This document shows positions 48,499 through 58,027 of a DNA stretch of 64,000 nt, in pieces. Positions within the stretch are counted from its first letter, which is position 1, and each line of letters opens with the position of its first letter. The position numbers and the translations under genes are program-made. This DNA comes from JBNKHG01 sp050290225 (lineage in GTDB: Bacteria > Pseudomonadota > Gammaproteobacteria > Pseudomonadales > Cellvibrionaceae). The notes below the pieces were generated by a model. That model did no database searches and was not told the DNA's origin. It saw only the letters and a list, made by a program, of their open reading frames with translations. The stretch covers positions 6,443 to 70,442 of the forward strand of contig JBNKHG010000023.1 in NCBI GenBank assembly GCA_050290225.1, given 5' to 3'.

Positions 48499-49236
48499 TC
48501 AGCTATCAGCGGTTAGCGGTTCCAGGGCAAGTACGCAGATCCGCCATTGGCCGTCCTTAAAGCGGTAGCACCAACGCAAATCGACATCCAGCAGCTTCAT
48601 TCCGTAAACCCGTGCGGGATCCGGCGTCTGGTATTGGGGACGCGGGTCCTGGCGCAACACCTGGGTAATCAGCGCCGCCAACTCCACGCCACCCTGCTCT
48701 CGGTAGTGCTCACAGGTATTCAACAGCTCCGGTGGGATTTCCACGGGTAAAAATGCCGGCGGTTGGTCGGCAAAAGCGTTGGCGGCTTCAGGCACCGCAT
48801 CGACGTAGGGAACATAGGGTTTGATATCCACAACCGGGGTGCCGTCCACCAGATCGATACCGGACAGTTGCAAACGCACGCCGCCTTCGGTTGTGTCTAT
48901 CCCTTCCAGTTTCACCACTGACAGGCCCAAGGCGTTGGGCCGCACCGGCGCACGGGTGGCAAACACCCCCAGGCGCTTGTTGCCACCGAGGCGCGGCGGT
49001 CGCACGGTGGGCCTCCACGCCTCGGAGACGGACTGGTGAAAAATAAACTGTAGCCAGATATGGCTGGTCTGGTCCAACCCTTCCACCGCCTCGGGGCGGT
49101 TATAGGGCGGCAGCAGTTCCAGGGTTGCCTTGGCAGCAGGAGCCAGGCCCGGCTGGCGAGGGATACCAAACTTCTCCTTAAAACAGGAGTGCACAATACC
49201 GATCGGTGTCAGCGTGTAGGACTCAGTCGTGGACAT
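48499..49236 (-). CDS. trmO: tRNA t6A37 N6-methyltransferase (TrmO/TsaA family)
   Basis: The 245-residue protein begins MSTTESYTLTPIGIVHSCF. It holds the UPF0066 barrel (GIPRQPGLAPAAKATLEL, FATRAPVRPNALGLSVVKL, DLVDGTPVVDIKPYVPYVD). A C-terminal extension ends in DVDLRWCYRFKDG. It adds the methyl group of m6t6A in certain threonine tRNAs. Its ATG overlaps the smr stop by one base (TGATG), so expression is coupled. Longer frames upstream lie antisense to nothing real and were discarded. Confidence 0.92.
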   Translation of the reverse strand: MSTTESYTLTPIGIVHSCFKEKFGIPRQPGLAPAAKATLELLPPYNRPEAVEGLDQTSHIWLQFIFHQSVSEAWRPTVRPPRLGGNKRLGVFATRAPVRPNALGLSVVKLEGIDTTEGGVRLQLSGIDLVDGTPVVDIKPYVPYVDAVPEAANAFADQPPAFLPVEIPPELLNTCEHYREQGGVELAALITQVLRQDPRPQYQTPDPARVYGMKLLDVDLRWCYRFKDGQWRICVLALEPLTADS

Positions 49237-49856
49237 CAGCCGCGGCGCTTCTGGTGACGCTCCAGGTTTTCCTGGCGCTTGCGTTCGCTCTTGCGCAACA
49301 TCACGTAGGTGGCGCCAGTGCCACCGTGCTGTGGCTGGGCGCTGTGGAACGCCTGCACGACATCGAATTGGGGGAGCCAGTGGGCCACGCAGCTTTTCAG
49401 TAGCGCCGGTTGCGGCTGGCGGTTTTCGCCCTTGCCGTGGGTGATCAGGGCACAGCGGATATCGTGTTCGACACAATCATTGATAAACTGGTAGACAGCG
49501 CGGCGGGCCACCTCCACCGTCATCCGGTGCAGGTCGAGGCGAGCCTCTATGGCGTATTTGCCGAGGCGCAAGCTGCGGTAAACCCCGTGCTGAATGCCCG
49601 GCCGCTTGAACTCCAGTACGGCCAGGGGATCCACCGTCTCGATCGCGTCCAGGCCTTCACCGCCGGAGAGGAAGTTGCGATCCACCCGGGCTTCGGCGGC
49701 GGCCGCCTGGCGTCTCGCCTTCAGGGCCGCTTCGCTTTCCCGGTCATTTTTGAGGGATACCCGCGCCTCGCGCTTAAGGGGTTTGACATCCCCCATCGCC
49801 TGGTGAAACAGGTCGTTCTCTTGCGCGTTACCCGATCCTGACGATTGTTTTGACAT
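49236..49856 (-). CDS. smrA: Smr-domain protein (SmrA/YdaL-like nuclease family)
   Basis: The 206-residue protein has a charged helical N-terminus followed by the Smr core. The core shows LDLHRMTVEVARRAVYQFI and the ALITHGKGENRQPQPALLK signature, then GGTGATYVML. Smr domains nick DNA or cleave stalled mRNA. ATG 49856 has GGTGAG upstream; ATG 49871 is a weaker alternative. It is operonic with trmO. Confidence 0.9.
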   Translation of the reverse strand: MSKQSSGSGNAQENDLFHQAMGDVKPLKREARVSLKNDRESEAALKARRQAAAAEARVDRNFLSGGEGLDAIETVDPLAVLEFKRPGIQHGVYRSLRLGKYAIEARLDLHRMTVEVARRAVYQFINDCVEHDIRCALITHGKGENRQPQPALLKSCVAHWLPQFDVVQAFHSAQPQHGGTGATYVMLRKSERKRQENLERHQKRRG

Positions 49857-49936
49857 CTTAAACTCACCCATTGGACTAGTAGCCTTTCAATCTGCCAATG
49901 ACGCATTAACTCCGCGAATCCACTGCGATGTCAGGC

Positions 49937-51874
49937 CTATTTATTAGCCCGGTTGTGAATCAGCTCGTCAACCACACTGGGATCGGCGAGAGTGGAGGTA
50001 TCACCCAGATTATCCAGTTCATTGGCGGCCACTTTACGCAGGATACGGCGCATAATCTTGCCGGAGCGGGTTTTCGGCAGGCCTGGAGCCCACTGAATAA
50101 TGTCCGGCTTGGCGATGGGGCCGATCTCTTTCACACACATGGCCACCAGCTCCTGTTTCAGCTCGTCACTGGGGGTTTCACCGCCCATCAAGGTGACATA
50201 ACAGTAGATACCCTGCCCCTTGATATCGTGGGGATAGCCCACTACCGCCGCCTCCGCCACCTTGTCGTGCAGCACCAGGGCGCTTTCAACCTCGGCGGTG
50301 CCCATGCGGTGACCGGAGACATTGAGCACATCGTCGACGCGACCCGTGATCCAGTAATAGCCATCCTCGTCTCGACGGGCACCGTCACCGGTGAAGTAAT
50401 AACCGGGATAGGTGCTGAAGTAGGTATCGATCAGGCGCTGGTGATCACCATAGACGGTCCGGATCTGGGCCGGCCAGGAAGCCTTGATAGCGAGGCTGCC
50501 TTCGGCCGCACCGTCAAGTTCCTTGCCCTCGCTGTCGAGAATCACCGGCTGCACACCAAAGAAGGGTACAGTCGCAGAACCCGGCTTGAGGTCTATGGCG
50601 CCAGGCAACGGCGTCAACATATGAGCGCCGGTTTCGGTCTGCCACCAGGTATCCACAATCGGGCAGCGGGAATTCCCCACGACGCGGTAGTACCACTCCC
50701 AGGCCTCGGGGTTGATAGGCTCGCCAACCGTACCCAATAGCCTGAGGGAGGCGCGGGATGTATTGGTGACCAGCTCGTCGCCGGCCCCCATCAGGGCGCG
50801 AATTGCGGTCGGGGCGGTATAGAAAATATTCACCTGGTGCTTGTCAATCACTTCCCAGAAACGACTCGCGCTCGGGTAGGTGGGCACACCTTCGAACATC
50901 AGGGAAATGCCACCGTTGACCAGTGGACCGTAGACGATATAGCTGTGACCGGTAACCCATCCCACATCGGCGGTGCACCAGAAGATCTCGCCGTCCTTGT
51001 AGTCGAACACATACTTGTGAGTCATGGCCGACTGCAGCAGATAGCCGGCAGTCGTGTGCAGCACCCCCTTGGGTTTACCCGTGGAACCGGAGGTGTAGAG
51101 GATGAACAGCGGGTCTTCCGCCGCCATGGACACAGGAGCACAGTCGGTTTCCGCTGCGGCGGTGGCCTCGTGGTACCAGAGGTCTCGGCCCTCGGTCCAG
51201 TCGATGCCGTTGCCGGTGCGCTTCACCACCAGGCAGGTGTGAACATTGGGACAGCTTGCCAGGGCCTTGTCGGCATTGCCTTTCAACGGAATGTTCCTGC
51301 CGCCGCGCACCCCTTCGTCGGCGGTAATCAGGGTCTGGCAATCGGAGTCGAGAATCCGGTCCTTGAGTGCATCGGGGGAGAAACCGCCGAACACGACCGA
51401 GTGGATGGCACCGATACGGGTGCAGGCCAGCATGGCGTAGGCGGCTTCCGGCACCATCGGCATATAGATACAGACACGATCGCCCTTTTTCACACCGCGG
51501 GCTTTAAGCACATTGGCCAGTTTACAAACTTCGCGGTGCAATTCGCGGTAGGTGATCTTCTTGTCGACGTTGGGCTCATCGCCCTCCCAGATAAAGGCCA
51601 CCTGATCACCGCGGCTGTCCAGGTGGCGATCGATACAGTTTACGGAAACATTGAGCAGACCGCCGTCAAACCACTTGGCCTCCCCTTTTCTGAAATCATA
51701 TTCACAAACCGTCTCCCAGTGTTTGTCCCAGGAGAGGAACAGATTGGCCTGTTCGGCCCAGAAGCTGTCGGGATCTTCCACCGACTGCCGGTACATGGCC
51801 TGGTATTTTTCCCGGTCGATGTGGGCATCGGCGGCGAAACTGTCGGGGACGGAATGGATGGGAAACTCGGACAT
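49937..51874 (-). CDS. acs: Acetyl-coenzyme A synthetase
   Basis: The 645-residue AMP-forming ligase activates acetate to acetyl-CoA. Motifs are [49 protein letters not shown] and the acetylation-controlled lysine near the C-terminus in [11 protein letters not shown]. Its length matches the E. coli 652-residue enzyme. It is monocistronic, with a GAGAGAG-rich ribosome region upstream. Confidence 0.97.
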   Translation of the reverse strand: MSEFPIHSVPDSFAADAHIDREKYQAMYRQSVEDPDSFWAEQANLFLSWDKHWETVCEYDFRKGEAKWFDGGLLNVSVNCIDRHLDSRGDQVAFIWEGDEPNVDKKITYRELHREVCKLANVLKARGVKKGDRVCIYMPMVPEAAYAMLACTRIGAIHSVVFGGFSPDALKDRILDSDCQTLITADEGVRGGRNIPLKGNADKALASCPNVHTCLVVKRTGNGIDWTEGRDLWYHEATAAAETDCAPVSMAAEDPLFILYTSGSTGKPKGVLHTTAGYLLQSAMTHKYVFDYKDGEIFWCTADVGWVTGHSYIVYGPLVNGGISLMFEGVPTYPSASRFWEVIDKHQVNIFYTAPTAIRALMGAGDELVTNTSRASLRLLGTVGEPINPEAWEWYYRVVGNSRCPIVDTWWQTETGAHMLTPLPGAIDLKPGSATVPFFGVQPVILDSEGKELDGAAEGSLAIKASWPAQIRTVYGDHQRLIDTYFSTYPGYYFTGDGARRDEDGYYWITGRVDDVLNVSGHRMGTAEVESALVLHDKVAEAAVVGYPHDIKGQGIYCYVTLMGGETPSDELKQELVAMCVKEIGPIAKPDIIQWAPGLPKTRSGKIMRRILRKVAANELDNLGDTSTLADPSVVDELIHNRANK

Positions 51875-52021
51875 GACTCTCTCCCTGCGGTGTCGTTATT
51901 GATGGAATTTTCGCTGTCTTAAATGCTAGTCGATTTTAGCGGGGAGCGACAGCGAACGGCCCGCGGGCACTCACCGGAAGTACTGAAGCACAGGGTGAGC
52001 GCGCGGACACCCGATCACAAA

Positions 52022-52873
52022 TCAGTCGAGGATAATCGAATGGTTGTCGATCAAGCGCGCACCGCTGGTATACATGGCACCAAGCACGGTGATCTCGTTA
52101 TCGTCATCGGCCGCCAGCTCCAGGGTTTTGCTGTTGCATATACTGAAGTAATCCACTTTAAACCCGGCCGCTTCAATCTGCTCCTTGGCAGCGGCGGTCA
52201 GGGCCAGGTAATCGCGATTGCCCCCTGCGATTTGCTCACACACCCAGTTGATGCTCTTGTTGAGCTGGCTGACGTGGGGGCGCTCCTCCTCGGTGATATA
52301 GCTATTGCGGGAGCTCATCGCCAGACCGTCGGCTTCACGGTGGATGGGGGCGGCGGTGATCTCGACGCCCATGCACAGGTCTTCCACCATGCGCCGGATC
52401 ACCGCCAGCTGTTGGAAGTCCTTGGTGCCGAATACCGCCTCGTCCGGCTGTACGATATTGAACAGCTTGGTGACCACGGTGGTGACGCCCTCGAAGTGCC
52501 CCGGGCGACTGGCGCCGCAGAGCACATCGGTCATGGTGGGACAGATCACCCGGGTCTGGGTGTCCAGGCCGTTGGGGTACATCTCCTGATCATCGGGGTG
52601 AAACAGATAGTCGCAGCCCACCGCCTGCAACTTCTCGCAGTCGGCCTCGAAGGTGCGAGGGTACTTGTCCCAGTCCTCGTTGAGACCGAACTGCAGGCCG
52701 TTGACAAAAATCGAGCAGACCACAATATCGTTGGATAATTGAGCCGTTTTCACCAGTTCGATATGGGCCTGATGGAGATTGCCCATGGTAGGCACAAAAC
52801 CGATTCGTTTGCCCGCAGCCCGCTCTTCCCGCAGAGTCTCGCGGATTGACTGGATATGGTGAAATACTTTCAT
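52022..52873 (-). CDS. panC: Pantothenate synthetase
   Basis: The 283-residue enzyme from ATG 52873 (GAGGAC upstream) joins pantoate and beta-alanine with ATP. Motifs are [36 protein letters not shown] and [11 protein letters not shown]. Unusually, panB is not next to it in this window. The region just upstream carries a 22-bp tandem duplication. Confidence 0.96.
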   Translation of the reverse strand: MKVFHHIQSIRETLREERAAGKRIGFVPTMGNLHQAHIELVKTAQLSNDIVVCSIFVNGLQFGLNEDWDKYPRTFEADCEKLQAVGCDYLFHPDDQEMYPNGLDTQTRVICPTMTDVLCGASRPGHFEGVTTVVTKLFNIVQPDEAVFGTKDFQQLAVIRRMVEDLCMGVEITAAPIHREADGLAMSSRNSYITEEERPHVSQLNKSINWVCEQIAGGNRDYLALTAAAKEQIEAAGFKVDYFSICNSKTLELAADDDNEITVLGAMYTSGARLIDNHSIILD

Positions 52874-52890
52874 GGGGTGTCCTCTTGCTA

Positions 52891-52934
52891 TCGGTCTATC
52901 CAGGCGCGCCGCTCGGTCTATCCAGGCGCGCCGC
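52891..52934. repeat. 22-bp tandem duplication upstream of panC
   Basis: Two exact copies (52891-52912 and 52913-52934) each contain the 8-bp palindrome GGCGCGCC. They lie 18 bp before the panC start codon, thus in its leader or promoter. A third near-copy is absent. Confidence 0.9.
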
Positions 52935-53017
52935 ACTGGCTTTTCTCACACCTGTTCGTTACAGCTGTGCCATTGACCGAAGATGATCGTCATCTGTATG
53001 ACACGGTCGCCGTGGCC

Positions 53018-54499
53018 TTAATATTGATCCTGCTGAAAATACTCGGGCGCCAGGTTTTCAAAGCGGGTGTACTTGCCCACAAAAGCCGCACGGCTGGTGC
53101 CTACCTCGCCATTGCGCTGCTTGCCGACGATCAGTTCGGCAATACCCTTGTCGGGGCTGTCCTCGTTATAGTATTCGTCGCGGTAGATAAACAGAATCAC
53201 ATCGGCGTCCTGCTCTATAGCGCCCGACTCCCGCAGGTCAGAGTTCATGGGGCGCTTGTTGGGGCGCTGCTCCACACCGCGATTGAGCTGGGACAGGGCG
53301 ATAACCGGACATTCAAACTCCTTGGCGAGCCCCTTGAGCGAGCGGGAAATTTCGGAAATCTCCTGCGTGCGCCCCTCGGAGAAACCCGGCACCTGCATCA
53401 GCTGCAGGTAGTCGAGCATAATCAGGCCGGGCATACTCCGGGCCTCGGCCTCCTCCAGTGTCAGCTGGGGGTTTCTCTTCATCAGCTCGTTCTGGTGGGT
53501 TCGCACCACCTTGCGGGTGCGGGCACGCACCTCCTGGGGACTGAGGCCCGCGGTATCATCAATATACAGCGGCCGATCCTTCATCTTCGAAACCGCCGCC
53601 GACAGTTTCGGCCAATCCTCTTCGGAGAGTTGGCCGTTACGAATTTTGCCCTGGTCGATTCGACCAACAGAGGAGAGCATCCGCATGATCAAGGCATCGG
53701 CGGGCATTTCCATACTGAACACCAGGGCCGGTTTATCCTGGGTCATAATGGCCGCTTCGACAAAGTTCAGCGCCAGGGCCGTCTTGCCCATGGAAGGTCG
53801 CGCCGCTAGCACAATCATTTCCCCCGGCTGCCAACCGGATGTGCGCTGGTCCAGCTCCTCAAGGCCGGTGGACAAGCCCGTGATATCGCTTTCGGAGCGG
53901 AACAGCTCATCGATCTTTTCGACAGTGGATTTCAACAGCGCGTTGACGCCCAGGAAGCCACCCTCTTTGGGGCGGTCCTCGGCAATTTCCGCCACCTTCC
54001 GTTCAGCCAGCTGCAGCAGATCATCGGAATCCAGTCCCGCCGGCGCCATGCTGGAGCGGCTGATCTCGTTGGCGGCCGTGATCAGCTGACGCAAGGTGGA
54101 ACGCTCGCGTACAATCCTGGCGTAGGCGCCGATATTGGTTGCGCTGGGCGTATTGCTGGCCAACTCGGTGAGGTAGCCCAGCCCGCCCACCGCATCCAAC
54201 TGGTCGTGCTTGTGCAATTCCTCCGCCAGGGTGATCACGTCCAGAGGCTGGTCCGCCTCCGACAGTTTGATCATCATGCGATAGATCTGCCGGTGATCCT
54301 CCTTGAACAGGTCCACTTCGGACATCTGCTCGGCCACCGCATCCAGGCGACTGTTATCGAGTATCAAGCCGCCGAGTACCGCCTGTTCCGCCTCGATGGA
54401 ATGGGGCAGGATTGACTCGGGTTCCCGGGTCGAAGCCTCACCATCGTGGTAATCGGCATCGTGCGGGGGGATTTCTGACTCGTAGTGGAATTCAGACAT
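53018..54499 (-). CDS. dnaB: Replicative DNA helicase
   Basis: The 493-residue RecA-like hexameric helicase has an N-terminal primase-interacting domain (PHSIEAEQAVLGGLILDN). The ATPase core shows Walker A ARPSMGKTALAL (about 231-242), Walker B LIMLDYLQLMQ and SQLNRGVEQRPNKRP. ATG 54499 matches the family N-terminus. It follows the rplI terminator and needs its own promoter in the gap 54500-54691. Confidence 0.97.
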   Translation of the reverse strand: MSEFHYESEIPPHDADYHDGEASTREPESILPHSIEAEQAVLGGLILDNSRLDAVAEQMSEVDLFKEDHRQIYRMMIKLSEADQPLDVITLAEELHKHDQLDAVGGLGYLTELASNTPSATNIGAYARIVRERSTLRQLITAANEISRSSMAPAGLDSDDLLQLAERKVAEIAEDRPKEGGFLGVNALLKSTVEKIDELFRSESDITGLSTGLEELDQRTSGWQPGEMIVLAARPSMGKTALALNFVEAAIMTQDKPALVFSMEMPADALIMRMLSSVGRIDQGKIRNGQLSEEDWPKLSAAVSKMKDRPLYIDDTAGLSPQEVRARTRKVVRTHQNELMKRNPQLTLEEAEARSMPGLIMLDYLQLMQVPGFSEGRTQEISEISRSLKGLAKEFECPVIALSQLNRGVEQRPNKRPMNSDLRESGAIEQDADVILFIYRDEYYNEDSPDKGIAELIVGKQRNGEVGTSRAAFVGKYTRFENLAPEYFQQDQY

Positions 54500-54691
54500 A
54501 GGTTCGCTGGGGTTGGCTCTGGGCTCGCGACAGTTTACCGGGCCGCACATATTAACAGGCCTGAAGCCGTTTGGCAGTGTTTGCCGTTCTCCTTACTCCC
54601 ACCTTTTCAGACCATTACGCGACGGGTCTAGACCCTGACGCAGTCCGTTCAAGCCAAGACACAGTGTCGGAGCTGACGCATCCCAAACGCA

Positions 54692-54738
54692 AACGGGCGC
54701 TGACGGGCGGTGTCCTCCACCGTTCGTCAGCGCCCGTT
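54692..54738 (-). terminator. Strong intrinsic terminator after rplI
   Basis: Perfect 14-bp arms AACGGGCGCTGACG (54692-54705) and CGTCAGCGCCCGTT (54725-54738) enclose a smaller inner stem. They stand about 45 bp beyond the rplI stop on the minus strand and separate the ribosomal operon from dnaB. The tail is GTTTGCGTTT, only partly U-rich. Confidence 0.8.
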
Positions 54739-54783
54739 ATCCATTCCGGGGCGGGCCCAGAACGCTACAGCGTATACAGCCGC

Positions 54784-55230
54784 TTATTCGGCAACCACAG
54801 AAACCTTGACGGCCTGGGTTACATCAGCGTGCAGCTGGACATCGACCTCGTACTCGCCCACTTCGCGCAGCGCACCGGCCGGCAGCTTGACTTCGGCCTT
54901 GGCCACGTCAACACCGGCGGCGGTGATCGCATCGGCGATATCGCGTGTACCGATAGAACCGAACAGCTTGCCTTCATCACCGGCGTTGGCCGTAATAGTG
55001 ATCTCGACTTCGGCCAACTTCTCGGCGCGTGCTTCAGCAGCAGTCAATTTTTCGGCAGCGTTAGCCTCCAACTCAGCACGACGCGCTTCAAACTCAGCGA
55101 CGTTGGCTTCGGTGGCAGCGACAGCCTTACCCTGGGGGATCAGGTAGTTGCGACCGAAACCGGACTTAACGGCAACCTTGTCACCGATATTACCCAGCTT
55201 ACCCACTTTCTCGAGCAGAATAACTTCCAT
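54784..55230 (-). CDS. rplI: 50S ribosomal protein L9
   Basis: The 148-residue protein begins [40 protein letters not shown] in family pattern, with the long connecting helix ([18 protein letters not shown]) and C-terminal rRNA-binding domain. It is the last gene of rpsF-rpsR-DUF2232-rplI. GAGGGT lies upstream of the ATG. Confidence 0.98.
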   Translation of the reverse strand: MEVILLEKVGKLGNIGDKVAVKSGFGRNYLIPQGKAVAATEANVAEFEARRAELEANAAEKLTAAEARAEKLAEVEITITANAGDEGKLFGSIGTRDIADAITAAGVDVAKAEVKLPAGALREVGEYEVDVQLHADVTQAVKVSVVAE

Positions 55231-55274
55231 CTCGTTTACCCTCTATTCTGGCTTTGGCGGACACCCTGTGCGCA

Positions 55275-56147
55275 TTAGCTGCGCGACTTTAAGCGCCCGC
55301 GAAAATTTATCCACGTATCCACAAAGGCGACTGTGCTCAAAACCAGTGTCACTGGACTGAACAACAGCATCGCCACATAAAACAACACCAACCAATGCCC
55401 GCCCAGACCCAGGGTTTTCACCGTGTTATGGACGATGGCTACCCCGACAATCAACAGCGGCAGCGCAAACAAACTACCCCAGGTGTGATAGTCCCCCGAC
55501 TGCGCCAAACAGTAGAGCGTCGCCAGCATACAGGCCAGCGCCTGTGGCGCCGTCAGCCGCAGCTGGTGAAATTCGCTCTGGAACCCACCGGGGTTATAGA
55601 GCACCGCCTGCCACCAGCGCGCCAGCAACAGGCTCATCAGCCCATTCATAGCGATCACATAGGCGATCAGACCAACCACAAAGGTCTCGCTGGGCAGTGT
55701 CAGCGGGGAGTCGCCCCCCTCTGCGGCACCATCAACTGCCTGGGTGTGCAACTGCTCCATCACCTGACCCAGTGCTTCAACCAATCCCTGCACCGGGTCG
55801 GGAACCATCATCGACAGCCCCAAGGCTGCCAGGGCGCTCATGGCGACCAGCCCCATCATGGTGTAGGACCAGGAGACGCTGTTGCGCAACAACAACGCGG
55901 CGGCAAATACCGCCAGCAACCCCCCGACCGTAGCCAGGGCCATCAGCGGCCCCAGGTGACTGGCCACCAAGGCGACCAGTGCCGGGAGCAAGGCCCAGAC
56001 CAGGACCTGTACGCCGTCCTGGGCGCCGCGACGCAGGCTGACCAGCGCCACGGTGGCCGGGCTTACCAGTGGAAACCAACTGCCGAGCAGGGCGACCACT
56101 GCGGCCTGCACGCGCCCGCGCATTATGAATTCAGCCAACGCGCGCAC
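55275..56147 (-). CDS. DUF2232-type multi-pass membrane protein
   Basis: The 290-residue protein has about eight hydrophobic helices, for example AVVALLGSWFPLVSPATVAL and LMALATVGGLLAVFAAALLL. A conserved loop GGFQSEFHQLRLTAPQAL is typical of the DUF2232 family. The gene is inserted between rpsR and rplI, the same place as in Pseudomonas. Function is unknown; the location suggests a growth-linked membrane role. Confidence 0.85.
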   Translation of the reverse strand: MRALAEFIMRGRVQAAVVALLGSWFPLVSPATVALVSLRRGAQDGVQVLVWALLPALVALVASHLGPLMALATVGGLLAVFAAALLLRNSVSWSYTMMGLVAMSALAALGLSMMVPDPVQGLVEALGQVMEQLHTQAVDGAAEGGDSPLTLPSETFVVGLIAYVIAMNGLMSLLLARWWQAVLYNPGGFQSEFHQLRLTAPQALACMLATLYCLAQSGDYHTWGSLFALPLLIVGVAIVHNTVKTLGLGGHWLVLFYVAMLLFSPVTLVLSTVAFVDTWINFRGRLKSRS

Positions 56148-56156
56148 TAGTGTGTT

Positions 56157-56384
56157 TTACTCGTGACGATCCGTGTATGGCAACAGGGCCAGGTAGCGAG
56201 CACGCTTGATAGCGGTGGCCAGCTGACGCTGATACTTAGCTTTGGTACCCGTAATACGGCTGGGTACGATCTTGCCGGTTTCAGACACATAGGCTTTCAG
56301 GGTGTCCAGATCTTTGTAATCGATCTGCTTCACACCTTCGGCGGTGAAACGGCAGAACTTGCGACGACGGAAAAAACGTGCCAT
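56157..56384 (-). CDS. rpsR: 30S ribosomal protein S18
   Basis: The 75-residue basic protein begins [17 protein letters not shown] and ends with [22 protein letters not shown] family sequence. It binds S6 on the platform of the 30S subunit. It follows rpsF by 15 bp. Confidence 0.98.
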   Translation of the reverse strand: MARFFRRRKFCRFTAEGVKQIDYKDLDTLKAYVSETGKIVPSRITGTKAKYQRQLATAIKRARYLALLPYTDRHE

Positions 56385-56399
56385 GAATCAGTCTCCTTC

Positions 56400-56858
56400 T
56401 TACTCTTCGCCGGCTTCATCAGCCGCATCTTCAGCTGCAGCCTCTTCAGCCGGAGCTTCTTGGGCTTGGGCGGTTTCGTCGGTAGACTCTTCACGACGTT
56501 CACGACGCTCGGGACGGGCCTTGCCTTCGCGACCCTCTTTTTCCGCTTTCATGATCGGGGACTCATCGGTGATGGCCCCGTCGGTGCGGATAACCAGGTT
56601 ACGCAGCACGGCGTCGTTGTAACGGAAGTTTGTAGTCAGCTCTTCCAACGCAGCTTCACTGGCTTCGACGTTCATCAGAACATAGTGGGCCTTGTGAATC
56701 TTGTTGATGGAGTAAGCCATTTGGCGACGGCCCCAGTCTTCCAAGCGGTGAACCTGACCGCCATCGCTGTTGATGGCAGTGGTATAACGCTCGATCATGC
56801 CGGGCACCTGCTCGCTCTGATCCGGATGTACCAGAAATACGATTTCGTAGTGACGCAT
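56400..56858 (-). CDS. rpsF: 30S ribosomal protein S6
   Basis: The 152-residue protein begins [20 protein letters not shown], with [20 protein letters not shown]. The C-terminal tail is unusually acidic and Ala/Glu-rich after a basic [17 protein letters not shown] patch; such tails can receive extra glutamates in relatives. The 282-bp gap upstream (56859-57140) contains a GC-rich palindrome (CGCCGCGGCG near 56911). It may also hold an S6:S18 autoregulatory leader, which I cannot confirm. Confidence 0.97.
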   Translation of the reverse strand: MRHYEIVFLVHPDQSEQVPGMIERYTTAINSDGGQVHRLEDWGRRQMAYSINKIHKAHYVLMNVEASEAALEELTTNFRYNDAVLRNLVIRTDGAITDESPIMKAEKEGREGKARPERRERREESTDETAQAQEAPAEEAAAEDAADEAGEE

Positions 56859-57140
56859 TATTGCTCCTTACGGGTTATAGCCTCCCCACGAAGCGGCTTT
56901 TAACAAAAGCGCCGCGGCGTTTATCAACGGGCGGGTCTCGGGGTGAGGCAAGGAGGGCCATTTTTCTGTAGTAAAAGAACCCCTGGCCAATTGGGGGGCG
57001 CCGTATTCTAGGGGGTTAGGGACGGTGATGCAAGTTTAGCCAGGGCGTACATCAGGCTAATCGGGTGACGAACCCGGGATTGGATCAACCCGGCCTTGCC
57101 GGGGGCATTACTCAAAGCGCCGTGATCAAGGTGCTGGATT

Positions 57141-57884
57141 TTACGCCTGGCGCTGGCGCACCGCCTCGAACAGGCAGACGCCGGTGGCCACGGACACATT
57201 GAGACTACTGACGGTGCCCGCCATGGGGATATTGACCAGACCATCACAGTGCTCGCGGGTCAGACGCCGCATGCCGGTGCCCTCAGCCCCCATCACCAGT
57301 GCCAGGGGACCGCGCAGATCCGCCTGATAGACGGACTGATTGGCCTCCCCGGCGGTGCCGATCAGCCACACGCCCTGCTCCTGCATTTTTTTCAGGGTCC
57401 GCGCCAGGTTGGTGACCGGCACGAAGGGCAGCACTTCGGCAGCGCCACAGGCAACCTTGCGCGCCACTGCCGTCAATCCCACCGATTTGTCTTTCGGGGC
57501 GATAACCGCATCGACGCCAGCGGCCTCAGCGGTGCGCATACAGGCGCCCAGGTTATGGGGATCGGTGATGGTATCAAGCACCAACAGGAAGGGCGGACGC
57601 TCCAGGTTTTCCAGCAACCGGAACAGGAAAGCCTCGTCATGCACTTCACCGGGCCGGCAGAGGGCCACCACCCCCTGGTGATTTTCATCGTCGACCAGTT
57701 CGTCCAGCTGTGACCGGGAAACGGCGATGGGCGCTATCTGCTGGCGATCGGCTGCGGCCAACAGTTTCTGCAGGCGCTGATCCTGGCGCCCTTTCAACAC
57801 CCGCAACTCCAGAATGCGTTGGGGAGCGCTTTTTAACAGGGCCTGCACGGCATGCAAACCAAAAACGATATCTCTCTTTTGCAA
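57141..57884 (-). CDS. rlmB: 23S rRNA (guanosine-2251-2'-O)-methyltransferase
   Basis: The 247-residue SpoU-class methyltransferase has an N-terminal substrate-binding domain (MQKRDIVFGLHAVQALLKSA). Its knotted catalytic domain has LVLDTITDPHNLGACMRTAE, LALVMGAEGTGMRRLT and IPMAGTVSSLNVSVATGV. It modifies G2251 in the P loop. It follows rnr on the same strand, the usual order. Confidence 0.96.
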   Translation of the reverse strand: MQKRDIVFGLHAVQALLKSAPQRILELRVLKGRQDQRLQKLLAAADRQQIAPIAVSRSQLDELVDDENHQGVVALCRPGEVHDEAFLFRLLENLERPPFLLVLDTITDPHNLGACMRTAEAAGVDAVIAPKDKSVGLTAVARKVACGAAEVLPFVPVTNLARTLKKMQEQGVWLIGTAGEANQSVYQADLRGPLALVMGAEGTGMRRLTREHCDGLVNIPMAGTVSSLNVSVATGVCLFEAVRQRQA

Positions 57885-57939
57885 TGTGATTTCCTGCTAC
57901 TTAACCGCGCGCGGTTTTTATCACGGCCTGTGGCGACTT

Positions 57940-58027
57940 TTTATTAACCGCTTAGGGCTATTTTATTAACCGCTTAAGGCTATTTTATTAACCGCTCAGG
58001 GCTATTTTATTAACCGCTTAGGGCTAT
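57940..58027. repeat. Four 22-bp tandem repeats at the 3' end of rnr
   Basis: Units at 57940, 57962, 57984 and 58006 each read TTTATTAACCGCTTAGGGCT plus AT, with single-base changes in the second and third. The fourth covers the rnr stop codon (58024-58026). There are no unique spacers. The array lies between rnr and rlmB. Confidence 0.92.

Noticed and set aside
50837..51922. 361-codon frame on the plus strand opposite acs
   Set aside because: Mirror frame of acetyl-CoA synthetase with His/Gly-rich composition typical of antisense of GC-rich genes.
52856..53809. 317-codon plus-strand frame over the panC-dnaB gap and dnaB
   Set aside because: Most of it is antisense to dnaB; no ribosome site or recognisable domain.
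57940..58027. Possible CRISPR or origin iterons
   Set aside because: Repeats are contiguous without spacers, next to rnr, and no replication initiator gene or DnaA boxes were noticed.
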